From the NCBI RefSeq assembly GCF_003258515.1, contig NZ_QGEH01000003.1:330788-394787 (forward strand): a stretch of 64,000 nucleotides of DNA, given 5' to 3'. Each line of letters starts with the position of its first letter. Position 1 is the first letter of the stretch. This DNA is from Marinobacter bohaiensis (lineage in GTDB: Bacteria; Pseudomonadota; Gammaproteobacteria; Pseudomonadales; Oleiphilaceae). The position numbers and the translations under genes were made by a program. Under the pieces are notes generated by a model. The model saw only the letters and a list, made by a program, of their open reading frames with translations. It did not search any database and had not been told where the DNA came from. This document shows, in pieces, positions 42,837 through 51,223 of the stretch.

Positions 42837-44582
42837 ATGAAGCGCCTGACCCGTCGCGAGTTTCTCCGCGTCTCCGCTCTCAGTGCCGGAGCGGTGGTTG
42901 TATCCACCGGCCTGGCCGGTTGCCTGTCCTCCGGCGGCTCGTCGTCCGATTCCGGGGACGAAGGCGGCGATTCGAATGGCAGTGCCGCCTTCCAGCACGG
43001 CGTGGCCAGCGGCGATCCGCTACAGGACCGCGTATTGCTGTGGACGCGCGTCACCCCGCTGGAAACCGACGGCGCGGTCAGCGTGGGTTGGGAAGTGGCG
43101 ACGGATGCGTCCTTCGCCAACCTGGTGCATTCCGGCACCACCGAAACCAACGCCGGTCGCGATTACACCGTCAAGGTGGACGTGCTCAGCCTGAGTCCGG
43201 GCGAAACCTACTACTATCGCTTCAAGTCCCAGGGCTCGACTTCCCTGGTCGGTCAGACCCGGACCCTGCCCGAAGGCAGCGTGTCGCAGGTGACCCTGGC
43301 GGTGATGTCCTGTGCCAATTACCCGGCCGGTTATTTCAACGTGTACGACGCCGTAGCCCAGGAGAGTGATCTGGATGCGGTGGTTCACCTGGGCGACTAC
43401 CTCTACGAATACGCCAACGGCCAGTACGGCACGGACGAAGTGCGCCAGATTCCGGACGCCAACGACACCGAACTGGTGGCGTTGGAAGACTACCGCAGCC
43501 GCTACGCTCTCTATCGCACCGACAGCAACCTGCAGGTGCTGCACGCGCAGGTGCCCTTCATCGCCGTGTGGGACGACCACGAGGTGGCCAACGACGCCTG
43601 GGAAAGCGGCGCCCAGAATCACCAGGGTTCGGAAGGCGACTACAGCGAGCGCAAGCTGGCGGCCCTGCAGGCCTACTTCGAATGGATGCCGGTGCGCCCG
43701 GCCAGCGAGGACGACGAAGAGACCATCTACCGCAGCTTCGCGTTCGGCGACCTGGTCAACCTGTACATGCTCGACACCCGCCTGATCGCGCGGGACGAAC
43801 AGCTCGACTACGACGATTACATGAGCGGCGACATCATCGACCGCGAGGCGGTCAACAACGCTCGCAGGGACGCCAACCGGGAAATGCTGGGCGCCGAACA
43901 GTTGGCCTGGCTCAGCAACCAGGTCCAGACCTCGACCGCGACCTGGCAAGTGCTGGGGCAGCAGGTGCTGATGGGGCGGATGCTGTTCCCGGAAGAGGTG
44001 ATCGTGTCGTATCAGAACGGGGATTCGGCGGCGGTGATCTCGCAGCTGACGGAGCTGTTGGTGCTCAAGGAAATCGAGAACAGCGGCGGATCGCTCACTA
44101 CCGATCAGCAGGCCCGTCTGGACAACACCTTGCCCTACAACCTCGACGCCTGGGACGGCTACGTCTGGGAGCGCGACGAGATCTTCCAGTTGATGGCCGA
44201 CAACGGCAAGAACCTGGTGGTGCTGGCCGGCGATACCCACAACGCCTGGGCCAACAACCTGACCCTGGACGATCCGGACGGCGATGTGGTGGGTGTGGAA
44301 TTCGCTACCGCCTCGGTGAGCTCGCCGGGGCTGGAATATTACCTGGGGCTGTCGGCGAGCGAGGCCGCCACCGCCGCCCAGGGGCTGGAGACGCTGATCG
44401 ACGGCCTCGAATACGCCAACGTCAGCCAGCGCGGCTACCTGCGGGTGACCTTTACCGCCACCGAAGCCCGTGCCGACTGGCGTTTTGTCAGCACGGCCAC
44501 CGACTCCAGCTACAGCCTGGACAGCGACAGTGCCTACGCCCGGAGGACCGTGGCCGGGGCGCCGGGTCTGACGTCCGTCTGA
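42837..44582 (+). CDS. phoD: TAT-exported PhoD-type alkaline phosphatase lipoprotein
   Basis: A 581-residue PhoD-family enzyme. The N-terminus has a twin-Arg signal (RREFLRVSA, Arg6-Arg7) and a lipobox (TGLAGC, Cys29) followed by a Ser/Gly/Asp-rich linker, so it is a TAT-exported lipoprotein. The PhoD N-terminal domain (FQHGVASGDPLQDRVLLWTR) and metal motifs follow: MSCANY, HLGDYLYEY, VWDDHEVANDAW and LAGDTHNAW. Members release phosphate from phosphodiesters and monoesters using Fe and Ca. It differs from the cytoplasmic-type PhoD-like gene at 9013. AAAAGGA precedes the ATG. Phosphate regulation is plausible but not shown by a clear Pho box. Confidence 0.93.
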   Translation: MKRLTRREFLRVSALSAGAVVVSTGLAGCLSSGGSSSDSGDEGGDSNGSAAFQHGVASGDPLQDRVLLWTRVTPLETDGAVSVGWEVATDASFANLVHSGTTETNAGRDYTVKVDVLSLSPGETYYYRFKSQGSTSLVGQTRTLPEGSVSQVTLAVMSCANYPAGYFNVYDAVAQESDLDAVVHLGDYLYEYANGQYGTDEVRQIPDANDTELVALEDYRSRYALYRTDSNLQVLHAQVPFIAVWDDHEVANDAWESGAQNHQGSEGDYSERKLAALQAYFEWMPVRPASEDDEETIYRSFAFGDLVNLYMLDTRLIARDEQLDYDDYMSGDIIDREAVNNARRDANREMLGAEQLAWLSNQVQTSTATWQVLGQQVLMGRMLFPEEVIVSYQNGDSAAVISQLTELLVLKEIENSGGSLTTDQQARLDNTLPYNLDAWDGYVWERDEIFQLMADNGKNLVVLAGDTHNAWANNLTLDDPDGDVVGVEFATASVSSPGLEYYLGLSASEAATAAQGLETLIDGLEYANVSQRGYLRVTFTATEARADWRFVSTATDSSYSLDSDSAYARRTVAGAPGLTSV

Positions 44583-44603
44583 GCCGGGATTCCCGGACGC
44601 CCG

Positions 44604-45026
44604 TTATTCGACGGTGATGGTGATCCGCTCGGAAACCACCGGCGGCTCGTGGGGAATGTGCGTCTGGTCCCCCATAATCAGTTGCAGGGTGTGTTCGCCC
44701 GGTGGCAGCTCCAGCTCCGTCTGGGTCTGGCCGCCACCGAAATGGCGATGATGGTCGTCGGATGGAATCGGCTGGCCGGCGGGCGGCAGCTCGTCCACGT
44801 CCACCAGCAGGTGATGGTGGCCGGTTTTCGCCATATCGATGCCGGCCGGCGCGACGCCCATGCCTTCCAGGCCAAAGCGCACGGTAACCGGCGAGCTGAC
44901 TGTGTCGCCATCACTCGGCGTGATGAAATAGACTGACGCGCCGTCCGGGGCCGGGGTGGCCGCGAGGGCTGAGCCAGCGCTAAAGGCCAGCGCCGCCGCC
45001 AGGACGGCATTCGGTAGCTGTCGCAT
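44604..45026 (-). CDS. DUF4399 periplasmic protein
   Basis: A 140-residue protein with a signal peptide cleaved after residue 22 (ALA-ATP). The mature part is a DUF4399 beta-sandwich: FITPSDGDTVSSPVTVRFGL, GHHHLLVDVDELP, DDHHRHFGGGQT and GEHTLQLIMGDQTH. The clusters of His suggest a metal site. Function unknown. It converges with phoD with 21 bases between stops. Confidence 0.88.
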   Translation of the reverse strand: MRQLPNAVLAAALAFSAGSALAATPAPDGASVYFITPSDGDTVSSPVTVRFGLEGMGVAPAGIDMAKTGHHHLLVDVDELPPAGQPIPSDDHHRHFGGGQTQTELELPPGEHTLQLIMGDQTHIPHEPPVVSERITITVE

Positions 45027-45217
45027 ATCTCAGTCTCCCTGCTTTGAAACATCGAAAAACCGCTTTCTTACCGTATCAGCATAGGTAGCGTAACGGCGGG
45101 CGAACAGGTCGATTTTCTGCACAGGCAGCGGCTTGGCATTCTGTGCAATCAGTTCGTGTGGTCGATATTTGAACAGTGATATAGTGAGCCATCACAACAA
45201 CATTCAAGGATGACGTC

Positions 45218-45784
45218 ATGTCCCGCCTGTTTGCCATCCTGCTCCTGGTTCTCGCCCAACCCGCCGTCGCCACGGTGATGCAGTACGACTACCGCTTCCA
45301 CTACAAGGACATCAGCCTCTGCCCGCCGGATTGCAGTGCGCCCACCGGGCTGGGCAGCGGCTCCCTGCTGCTCGATACCGACACCGGCGAGCTGTCGCAC
45401 CTGCTGTTGGTGAGCGACGACTTCGCCGTTGACTGGTGGGGCAGTGCGCTGTTTACCCAGCGGGACGGGCGCAGCGTGGACGGCGGCGAGCTGGCCAGCT
45501 ACGGCGTGGACATCAGTCCGGCGTCGGGCCAGTCCATCGGCCTGTACCTCGACCTGTTCTTCGTGCCCGACGGCGGGCAGCCCCTGGCCTACCTGGAAAA
45601 CGTGGTGGAAGAAGCCAACGGGTTCCAGCAGGGGGAGACAAACTGGTTCTTCTGGGGGCAATATAGCGTCAGTAGAGTCGCAACCGTCCCCGAACCGGGC
45701 GCGCTGGCGTTGTTCGGTTTGGGCCTGACGGCCATCAGTCTGGTCGTTGGTCTTCGTCGCCGGAGTCGCTCATGCAGCTCGTGA
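45218..45784 (+). CDS. PEP-CTERM sorted exported protein
   Basis: A 188-residue protein with a signal peptide (cleavage after about residue 19) and a C-terminal PEP-CTERM tripartite signal: VPEP at 157-160, a hydrophobic helix at about 161-178 and the basic LRRRSR. This is the recognition signal for an exosortase, and such proteins are usually sent to the surface or to extracellular polysaccharide. The exosortase and its EPS cluster are not in the window. A stretch of about 110 residues in the middle has an LxL pattern consistent with beta structure. The last 13 bases overlap the GST gene. Confidence 0.85.
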   Translation: MSRLFAILLLVLAQPAVATVMQYDYRFHYKDISLCPPDCSAPTGLGSGSLLLDTDTGELSHLLLVSDDFAVDWWGSALFTQRDGRSVDGGELASYGVDISPASGQSIGLYLDLFFVPDGGQPLAYLENVVEEANGFQQGETNWFFWGQYSVSRVATVPEPGALALFGLGLTAISLVVGLRRRSRSCSS

Positions 45785-46428
45785 TTGGCAACAAGAATTA
45801 CTCGTCCTGGTCCCTGCGCCCCTGGCTGCTGATGGCGGCGTTCGGGCTCGAGTTCGAGGAAATCCAGGAATCCCTGGTGCAGGACGGCCTCAAGGTCCGG
45901 CTGGGGCGCTACTCGCCCACCTGCCGCGTGCCGGTGTTGCTGGACGGCCGGCTGACCATCTGGGATTCCCTGGCCATCTGCGAATACGTGTCGGAAACCT
46001 ATCTCGACGGCCGTGGCTGGCCTTCCGACCCGGCGGCCCGGGCCCACGCCCGCTCGGTGGTGGCGGAAATGCACTCGGGCTTCGGTGCGCTGCGGGCGGA
46101 AATGCCCATGAATTGTCGCGCCCGTCGGCTGATCGAGCTGTCGGAAGCGGCCCGGGCCGACATTGACCGCATTGACGCCCTCTGGACCGATTGCACCACC
46201 CGCTACGGCGAGGATGGGCCCTGGCTGTTTGGCGACTTCTCCATTGCCGACTGCTTCTACGCGCCGGTGGCCTGGCGCTTCCTCACCTACGGCACGCCCC
46301 TGTCCGACGGAGCCCAGCAGTACGCCGCGCGCCTGCGCCATCATGAGTGCATGGAGCGCTGGTTGTCCGCGGCCCTCACCGAAACCGAAGTGGTCCCCGA
46401 AGACGAGGCGGGACGGGATCTGACCTGA
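45772..46428 (+). CDS. Glutathione S-transferase family protein
   Basis: A 218-residue GST with the N-terminal thioredoxin fold (IGNKNYSSWSLRPWLLM, CRVPVLLDGRLTIWDSLAICEYV) and the helical C-terminal domain (LFGDFSIADCFYAPVAWRF). The catalytic residue is probably Ser11 or Ser12. This class often occurs in pseudomonads and rhizobia as a bacterial beta- or zeta-like GST of unknown substrate. The ATG overlaps the PEP-CTERM stop by 13 bases. Confidence 0.92.
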   Translation: MQLVIGNKNYSSWSLRPWLLMAAFGLEFEEIQESLVQDGLKVRLGRYSPTCRVPVLLDGRLTIWDSLAICEYVSETYLDGRGWPSDPAARAHARSVVAEMHSGFGALRAEMPMNCRARRLIELSEAARADIDRIDALWTDCTTRYGEDGPWLFGDFSIADCFYAPVAWRFLTYGTPLSDGAQQYAARLRHHECMERWLSAALTETEVVPEDEAGRDLT

Positions 46429-46437
46429 CCCCGCCGG

Positions 46438-47439
46438 TCACGGGCACTCGATCTCACCGGCCCGGGAAAAACGCTCGCCGATGGCGGCGCGCATGCGCTC
46501 GGGATCCAGGTATTCCGCAGGCAGGGGCGCGAGTAGGTACACCGCGTCGCCCCGGGTGAGATCGCCTTCCTCAAATGCCGGTCGGGCCGGATCGTCCACC
46601 CGGATCGGCGACAGCACGCGGATAGACAGCTCCGGGGCGCGGGCCTGCAGCAGGGCGACGGTGCCCAGCCTGTCGGCGCTGTGGAAGTCGCCGGTGATGT
46701 GCAGCACCTGGGCGCCGGGGTTGTCTTCCAGCGCGTCGAGGATGCGTGAGGCCATGGTGTTGTCCCGCAGCAGCTGGGCCTGGTAGCGGTTTTCCAGCGC
46801 ATTGTCGTCAGCGTGACCGTGGCCGCCCAGGGCCTCGAAGAAACGCTCGCGGTAGGCGGCATCGCCGCGGAACGGGTTGTCCGGCAGCAGGGCGCGGGTG
46901 GCGTCATCGAGCCGTTGCAGGGCGTCCGGCCCCCGGCGTCCCACGCAGCGCACGGCGGTTGCCGGGGCGTTGGCCGCCACCACCGGCCGCTCCAGGTTCG
47001 CGGCGAAGGTCACCAGAGGCCGGTAACCGGCGCGGTAATTGTCCCAGGCGTCGGCATCCTCAATCATTTCCGCTTCGCCCAGATCGCCGGCCAGGTATCG
47101 GTCCAGTGCGTCCTGGTGGTCGGCGTTGAAGGGCTCCAGGCTCAGGATCTGGTCCGGCCGTTCGTTGAAAAGCGCCATCTGCATGCGCGCTTCCAGCAGG
47201 TGGGCGCCGTTGTGGCCGTGGAATTCGCCGATCACCACCACGTCCGCCTGTTTCCAGCGCCGTGCCAGTTGCTCCACAGCGATCGGCTGGCCGTCGCTAT
47301 CCAGCAGCGGCGTGTTGAGGATGGAGTGCATGGGCGGAATGTGGCCCTCCGCCGGCGCGGCGGGTTCGGGCTGGGGCTGGCTGGCGCAGCCGGCCAGGAG
47401 CGTCAGGGCACCGGCAATGAGTGGTTTTGGGAGCGGCAT
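46438..47439 (-). CDS. ChaN-family lipoprotein
   Basis: A 333-residue lipoprotein (lipobox TLLAGC, Cys18) of the ChaN family, which binds heme or iron and is iron-regulated in some bacteria. Conserved blocks include VVVIGEFHGHNGAHLLEARM, LEPFNADHQDALDRYLAGDL and AQVLHITGDFHSADRLG. GAGGAAA precedes the ATG at 47439, so a longer in-frame start at 47475 is rejected. It converges with the GST gene with 9 bases between stops. Its upstream region shows no clear Fur box. Confidence 0.86.
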   Translation of the reverse strand: MPLPKPLIAGALTLLAGCASQPQPEPAAPAEGHIPPMHSILNTPLLDSDGQPIAVEQLARRWKQADVVVIGEFHGHNGAHLLEARMQMALFNERPDQILSLEPFNADHQDALDRYLAGDLGEAEMIEDADAWDNYRAGYRPLVTFAANLERPVVAANAPATAVRCVGRRGPDALQRLDDATRALLPDNPFRGDAAYRERFFEALGGHGHADDNALENRYQAQLLRDNTMASRILDALEDNPGAQVLHITGDFHSADRLGTVALLQARAPELSIRVLSPIRVDDPARPAFEEGDLTRGDAVYLLAPLPAEYLDPERMRAAIGERFSRAGEIECP

Positions 47440-47563
47440 CGCTTTCCTCGGGCATGGGCGGACGGCACAATGCAACTGACCTTAGCACAGGGTGGCCGGA
47501 TGCACCCTTCCAGGGGGCCGCTTTCATCAGGGCGCGCTGGATACTCGTTGTCAGGGAGATGAC

Positions 47564-48022
47564 ATGGGCACTGAATCAACCGAATCACCGATCGCGTTCG
47601 AGCTGGACGCCGACATGGCGTCGCGACTGACCGCGTCGCTGACACTGGTGGCGCCGGCGTTCCGCCATCAGGCCAGACGCTGGCACCGGATGAGCCGGGA
47701 TCTCGACCGCCTGCTGGCCAACACCCAGGCGTCGTCACCGCGTGATCTGTGTACCGCCCTGGGCAACCGGATCGCCATCCAGCGACTGGTGGTCGAGCGC
47801 CAGTCAACCTGGTGGGGGCGCTGCATCAACCGGCTGACGGCGGATCACATCGATCGTATCGAACTGGTCGGGCGTGAGCTGGTCACCGTCATGGTGCTGC
47901 TCGGTTACCCGCCGGATCCGGCCATTGATCCCGTAAAACCCTACCTGCTGGACCTCGACGTGGCCGAAGCGCTGCACGACGCGCTGCAGCGCTGGCTTGA
48001 GGGTCGTCGCGACATCCACTGA
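47564..48022 (+). CDS. Hypothetical protein (152 aa)
   Basis: A 152-residue helix-rich protein without signal peptide or membrane helix. Arg/Trp motifs (RHQARRWHRMSRDLDRLL, then ERQSTWWGRCINRLTADH) and a C-terminal acidic end are visible. I do not recognise the family. AGGGAG 5 bases ahead supports the ATG. It stands alone before the DksA-like gene, 142 bases away. Confidence 0.7.
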   Translation: MGTESTESPIAFELDADMASRLTASLTLVAPAFRHQARRWHRMSRDLDRLLANTQASSPRDLCTALGNRIAIQRLVVERQSTWWGRCINRLTADHIDRIELVGRELVTVMVLLGYPPDPAIDPVKPYLLDLDVAEALHDALQRWLEGRRDIH

Positions 48023-48164
48023 GCCATACAACCTTGCCGTTCCGTAAGGGCACGATCGACCGGGGAGCGGGTCTAAAGACCGTCTGGTTAACAACTGACC
48101 TGAGTCAACCTGTGCCGTAAGGCCTATAGTTAAATACAGGCTCATTGATGAGCGAGGAATGGCT

Positions 48165-48494
48165 ATGTCTGAACGCAAGGCGTTCCTGGCGGATCTGCGC
48201 CAGGACCTCAAGAACCGGATCGACAAGTATTCCGCCCACCAGCATCGGGACCATGGCCCCCTGGAAGCGGACTTCGCCGAGCAGGCCGTGCAGCGCCAGA
48301 ACGACGAAGTCGTGGACGGGCTCGACCACGAAGCCCGGGAAGAGCTGCGCCAGGTGGAGCGTGCCCTCAATCGCATTGCCGAAGGCGAGGGTGACATCTG
48401 CGAATACTGCGGCGAATACATCAATCCCGAGCGCCTGAAGATCCTGCCCCAGACCACCGTCTGCGTGGACTGCGCCGAGCAACGATCCCACTGA
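48165..48494 (+). CDS. DksA/TraR-family zinc-finger protein
   Basis: A 109-residue short member of the DksA/TraR family. The C-terminal four-Cys finger is ICEYCGEYINPERLKILPQT then VCVDC (Cys79, 82, 100, 103). The N-terminal part is a single coiled coil without the DxxDxA tip of full-length DksA, so an effect on RNA polymerase through ppGpp is uncertain. GAGG is 7 bases from the second of two in-frame ATGs, which was chosen as start. Confidence 0.88.
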   Translation: MSERKAFLADLRQDLKNRIDKYSAHQHRDHGPLEADFAEQAVQRQNDEVVDGLDHEAREELRQVERALNRIAEGEGDICEYCGEYINPERLKILPQTTVCVDCAEQRSH

Positions 48495-48577
48495 GCCTCT
48501 CTGTCACGTGATGGCTTGACCCTGAAGTGGTTACAGGGTTTGTAATGCCGGGAAACGTTCACAAGGAGTTCGGCGGT

Positions 48578-49510
48578 ATGTCTCACGCTCACCATCACGG
48601 GCACGCGCATCATGGCCACAGCCATGGTCACGCTCATGCCCACGGGGTCAGCTATAACCGGGCCTTTGCCATTGGCATTGTGCTCAATACGGTGTTCGTG
48701 GTGGTGGAGGCGGTTTACGGCGTCCTGGCGGACTCCATGGCGCTGCTGGCGGATGCTGGCCACAACCTGAGCGACGTGCTGGGCCTGGTGCTGGCCTGGG
48801 GCGCGGCCTGGCTGGCCCAGCGGGAGGCCACCAAGTGGCGCACCTACGGCATGAAGAAGACCACTATCCTGGCGGCGCTGGTCAACGCGCTGGTGCTGAT
48901 GGTGGCCATCGGCGGCATTGCCTGGGAATCCATCCGCCGCTTTGCCGAACCCTCCGAAGTGGCCGGTATGACGGTCATCGTCGTGGCCCTGATCGGGGTG
49001 GTGATCAATGCCGCCACCATGATGCTGTTCATGGCGGGGCAGAAGGACGACCTCAACATCCGCGGCGCCTTCCTGCACATGGCGGCCGACGCCGGGGTGT
49101 CCCTCGGGGTCGCCGTCGCCGGGCTGGCGATCCTCTGGACGGGCCAGACCTGGATCGATCCGGTGGTCAGTCTGGCCATCGTGGTGGTGATCCTGATCGG
49201 CACCTGGGGCTTGCTCAAGGAATCCCTCAATCTGAGCCTGGACGCCGTGCCGGCTGGTATCGACCCGGACGAGGTGCGCGAGATGCTGCAGGACCTGCCC
49301 GGCGTGGAAGGCGTGCATCACGTGCACATCTGGGGCATGAGCACCACCGAAAACGCGCTGACGGCGCACCTGGTCAAGCCCGATCCGGCCTCCGACGACG
49401 CTCTGCTGGAAAAGCTGGAACACCGGCTACGGCACGACTTCAACATCAGCCACGTGACCATTCAGTGGGAGCGGGATCGGGATACCTGTCCCGTGGCGGG
49501 GCAATGTTAA
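48578..49510 (+). CDS. Cation diffusion facilitator (zinc-type exporter)
   Basis: A 310-residue CDF transporter with six membrane helices and a cytosolic C-terminal domain. The N-terminal 23 residues are His-rich (SHAHHHGHAHHGHSHGHAHA), a metal-gathering loop. The transport site is formed by His62/Asp66 (DAGHNLSD) and His167/Asp171 (FLHMAADAG), the HD-HD pattern linked with zinc (CzcD/ZitB-like). The C-terminal domain has GVEGVHHVHIWGMSTTENAL. AAGGAG 9 bases upstream selects the ATG at 48578. No metal regulator is adjacent. Confidence 0.94.
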   Translation: MSHAHHHGHAHHGHSHGHAHAHGVSYNRAFAIGIVLNTVFVVVEAVYGVLADSMALLADAGHNLSDVLGLVLAWGAAWLAQREATKWRTYGMKKTTILAALVNALVLMVAIGGIAWESIRRFAEPSEVAGMTVIVVALIGVVINAATMMLFMAGQKDDLNIRGAFLHMAADAGVSLGVAVAGLAILWTGQTWIDPVVSLAIVVVILIGTWGLLKESLNLSLDAVPAGIDPDEVREMLQDLPGVEGVHHVHIWGMSTTENALTAHLVKPDPASDDALLEKLEHRLRHDFNISHVTIQWERDRDTCPVAGQC

Positions 49511-49542
49511 TTCCGGGCGTGGCCGCCCGCAGCAGGTGGGCG

Positions 49543-49929
49543 ATGACGAACCGACACGGCCCGGCGGCGCTCGTCCTGGCGCTGGCCACACTGTGGTCGT
49601 CCGGACCGGCCGCGGAGGTGTTCCGCTGGGTCGACCGGGACGGTGCGATCCACTTCGGCGACGAGGTGCCCGCCGCCTATAAAGAGACAGCGCGCCCGGT
49701 AGCTGTGGACGCCGCCAGGCCGTCCGAACGGGCGCGCCTGGAAGCCGGTCAGCGGGCCGAGAACCAGCGCCAGGCGGCGAAAGACGCGCAACGGTGGCGG
49801 CAGGCCCGCGAGCCGGGCCAATCGGGTGACAGGGCCACATCGTCCCGGTCCGCCGACGCGTCCGACAATCGGCCCTACGAAATTCCTGAAGCGCCCCTGG
49901 AAGGCCGTATCCGCGTGATTTATGAGTAG
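49543..49929 (+). CDS. DUF4124 periplasmic protein
   Basis: A 128-residue exported protein with a signal peptide (cleavage after about residue 24, GPAA-EV) and the DUF4124 motif EVFRWVDRDGAIHFGDEVP. A Gln/Arg/Glu-rich coiled tail follows. The ATG at 49543 gives a normal signal peptide, but an in-frame ATG at 49504 overlapping the CDF stop is possible. Function unknown; the second DUF4124 protein of the window after 37566. Confidence 0.78.
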   Translation: MTNRHGPAALVLALATLWSSGPAAEVFRWVDRDGAIHFGDEVPAAYKETARPVAVDAARPSERARLEAGQRAENQRQAAKDAQRWRQAREPGQSGDRATSSRSADASDNRPYEIPEAPLEGRIRVIYE

Positions 49930-50020
49930 GCGGTTGCGTTCAGCAAAGTCTTCCCGACTCCCGGCACCGCCATGTGCCATTGTTGTGGGACTGTTTCGCA
50001 TCGACGGATGAGGTCACGCC

Positions 50021-50437
50021 ATGAACCCAAGAATGAGCATGGTCACCCTCGGGGTGGCCGACCTGAAGCGTTCCATCGCCTTCTACCGTGACGGGCTGGG
50101 CTTCCCACAACTGGAGTCGCCGCCCGAAGTCGCCTTCTTTACCCTCAACGGCACCTGGCTGGGGCTCTACGGGCGGGAAGCGCTGGCCGACGACGTCGGA
50201 ATTCCCAACAGCCCGCCGGCCGGATTCCCCGGGTTCACCATCGCCCACAATCTTGCCTCCGAAGCCGAAGTGGATCGGGTCATGGCCGAGGCCGTGGCGG
50301 CCGGTGCCACCCGGATCAAATCGCCGCAGAAGGTGTTCTGGGGTGGCTACTCCGGCTATTTCTCCGATCCGGACGGCTACCTCTGGGAACTGGCCTACAA
50401 CCCGTTTGCGTGGGTCGGGCCGGCGGACCCGGAGTGA
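50021..50437 (+). CDS. VOC-superfamily (glyoxalase-like) protein
   Basis: A 138-residue vicinal oxygen chelate protein. Two beta-alpha-beta-beta-beta halves are visible: MVTLGVADLKRSIAFYRDGL in the first, and SPQKVFWGGYSGYFSDPDGY with LWELAYNP in the second. Metal-binding residues expected in enzymatic members are incomplete (no His at the first position), so it may be a non-metal or resistance-type binder. GAGGT precedes the ATG. The repeat array begins 15 bases after the stop. Confidence 0.87.
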   Translation: MNPRMSMVTLGVADLKRSIAFYRDGLGFPQLESPPEVAFFTLNGTWLGLYGREALADDVGIPNSPPAGFPGFTIAHNLASEAEVDRVMAEAVAAGATRIKSPQKVFWGGYSGYFSDPDGYLWELAYNPFAWVGPADPE

Positions 50438-50451
50438 CGAGGGGATCTCGA

Positions 50452-51076
50452 CCGCCCTTCGGGCGGCTCGGAAACTAAAGTTTCCGCTACATTGGCGGTG
50501 CTGGTTTCGAGCTTGGGAATCTCCCGCACCCTGTAGCAGAAACTTTAGTTTCTGAGGCGCCGTGAGGTGCCCGGAAAAAGCCCCGCCGAGGCACAAAAGC
50601 CCATTGGATGCTGCTGCCCCAAAGCACAGGACAGGAGTTGGTTCCGGCCGCCCCTGGGGCGGCCCGGAAACTAAAGTTTCCGCTACATTGGCGGTGCTGG
50701 TTTCAAGCTTGGGGGCCTCCCGCACCCTGTAGCAGAAACTTTAGTTTCTGAGACGCCGCGAGGTGCCCGAAACAATCCCGCCGAGGCACAAAAGCCCATT
50801 GGATGCTGCTGCCCCAAAGCACAGGACAGGAGTTGGTTCCGGCCGCCCTGTGGCCGGCTCGGAAACTAAAGTTTCCGCTACATTGGCGGTGCTGGTTTCG
50901 AGCTTGGGAATCTCCCGCACCCTGTAGCAGAAACTTTAGTTTCTGAGGCGCCGCGAGGTGCCCGAAACAATCCCGCCGAGGCACAAACGCCCCATTGGAT
51001 GCTGCTGCCCCAAAGCACAGGATAGGAGTTGGTTCCGGCCGCCCAGTGGCCGGCTTGGAAACTAAAGTTTCCGCTA
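50452..51076. repeat. Tandem palindromic repeat array, period 195/196 bp
   Basis: Four copies of a unit start with a GC-rich stem and the palindrome GGAAACTAAAGTTTCC at 50470, 50666, 50861 and 51057 (steps 196, 195, 196). Three units also carry a matching downstream palindrome AGAAACTTTAGTTTCT at 50538, 50734 and 50929. With the GCTACA and TGTAGC beside them the two palindromes form one larger inverted repeat of about 84 bases. The roughly 110 bases between repeats are also conserved. The fourth copy lacks the downstream half. The stems before each unit vary in sequence but keep pairing (compare 50452-50466 with 50656-50665). A minus-strand reading frame across parts of the array is not a gene. 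Confidence 0.9.
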
Positions 51077-51166
51077 CATTAAGCGGTGCTCTGTTGAGGC
51101 ATTCAAGCACCCCTGATAACCGCTTATCCGATTGATTATCCATCCAAAAATTACGTTGCTTTCAAA

Positions 51167-51209
51167 TTTAATCAAATGATTATAAAATCCGTTTGATCAA
51201 TTGATTAAA
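51167..51209. promoter_or_regulatory. Operator region of the RND efflux operon
   Basis: TTTGATCAATTGATTAAA (51192-51209) is a near-perfect palindrome and TTTAATCAAATGATTATAAA (51167-51186) is a related imperfect one. The AT-rich region also has TATAAA at 51181 and TTGCTT at 51156 as possible -10 and -35. Sites like these, just before the adaptor start at 51224, are probably bound by the TetR protein encoded at the end of the operon. Confidence 0.6.
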
Positions 51210-51223
51210 CGGGCGAATGGGGC

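Noticed and set aside
50452..51076. Possible CRISPR array
   Set aside because: Repeat period is 195/196 bp, the spacers are themselves conserved, and units are internally palindromic. No cas genes are nearby.
50703..51143. Minus-strand open frame across the repeat array, giving a periodic protein
   Set aside because: The 195-bp unit happens to keep the frame in part of the array and 196-bp steps break it elsewhere. There is no ribosome site, and structure in the repeat is at the DNA level.
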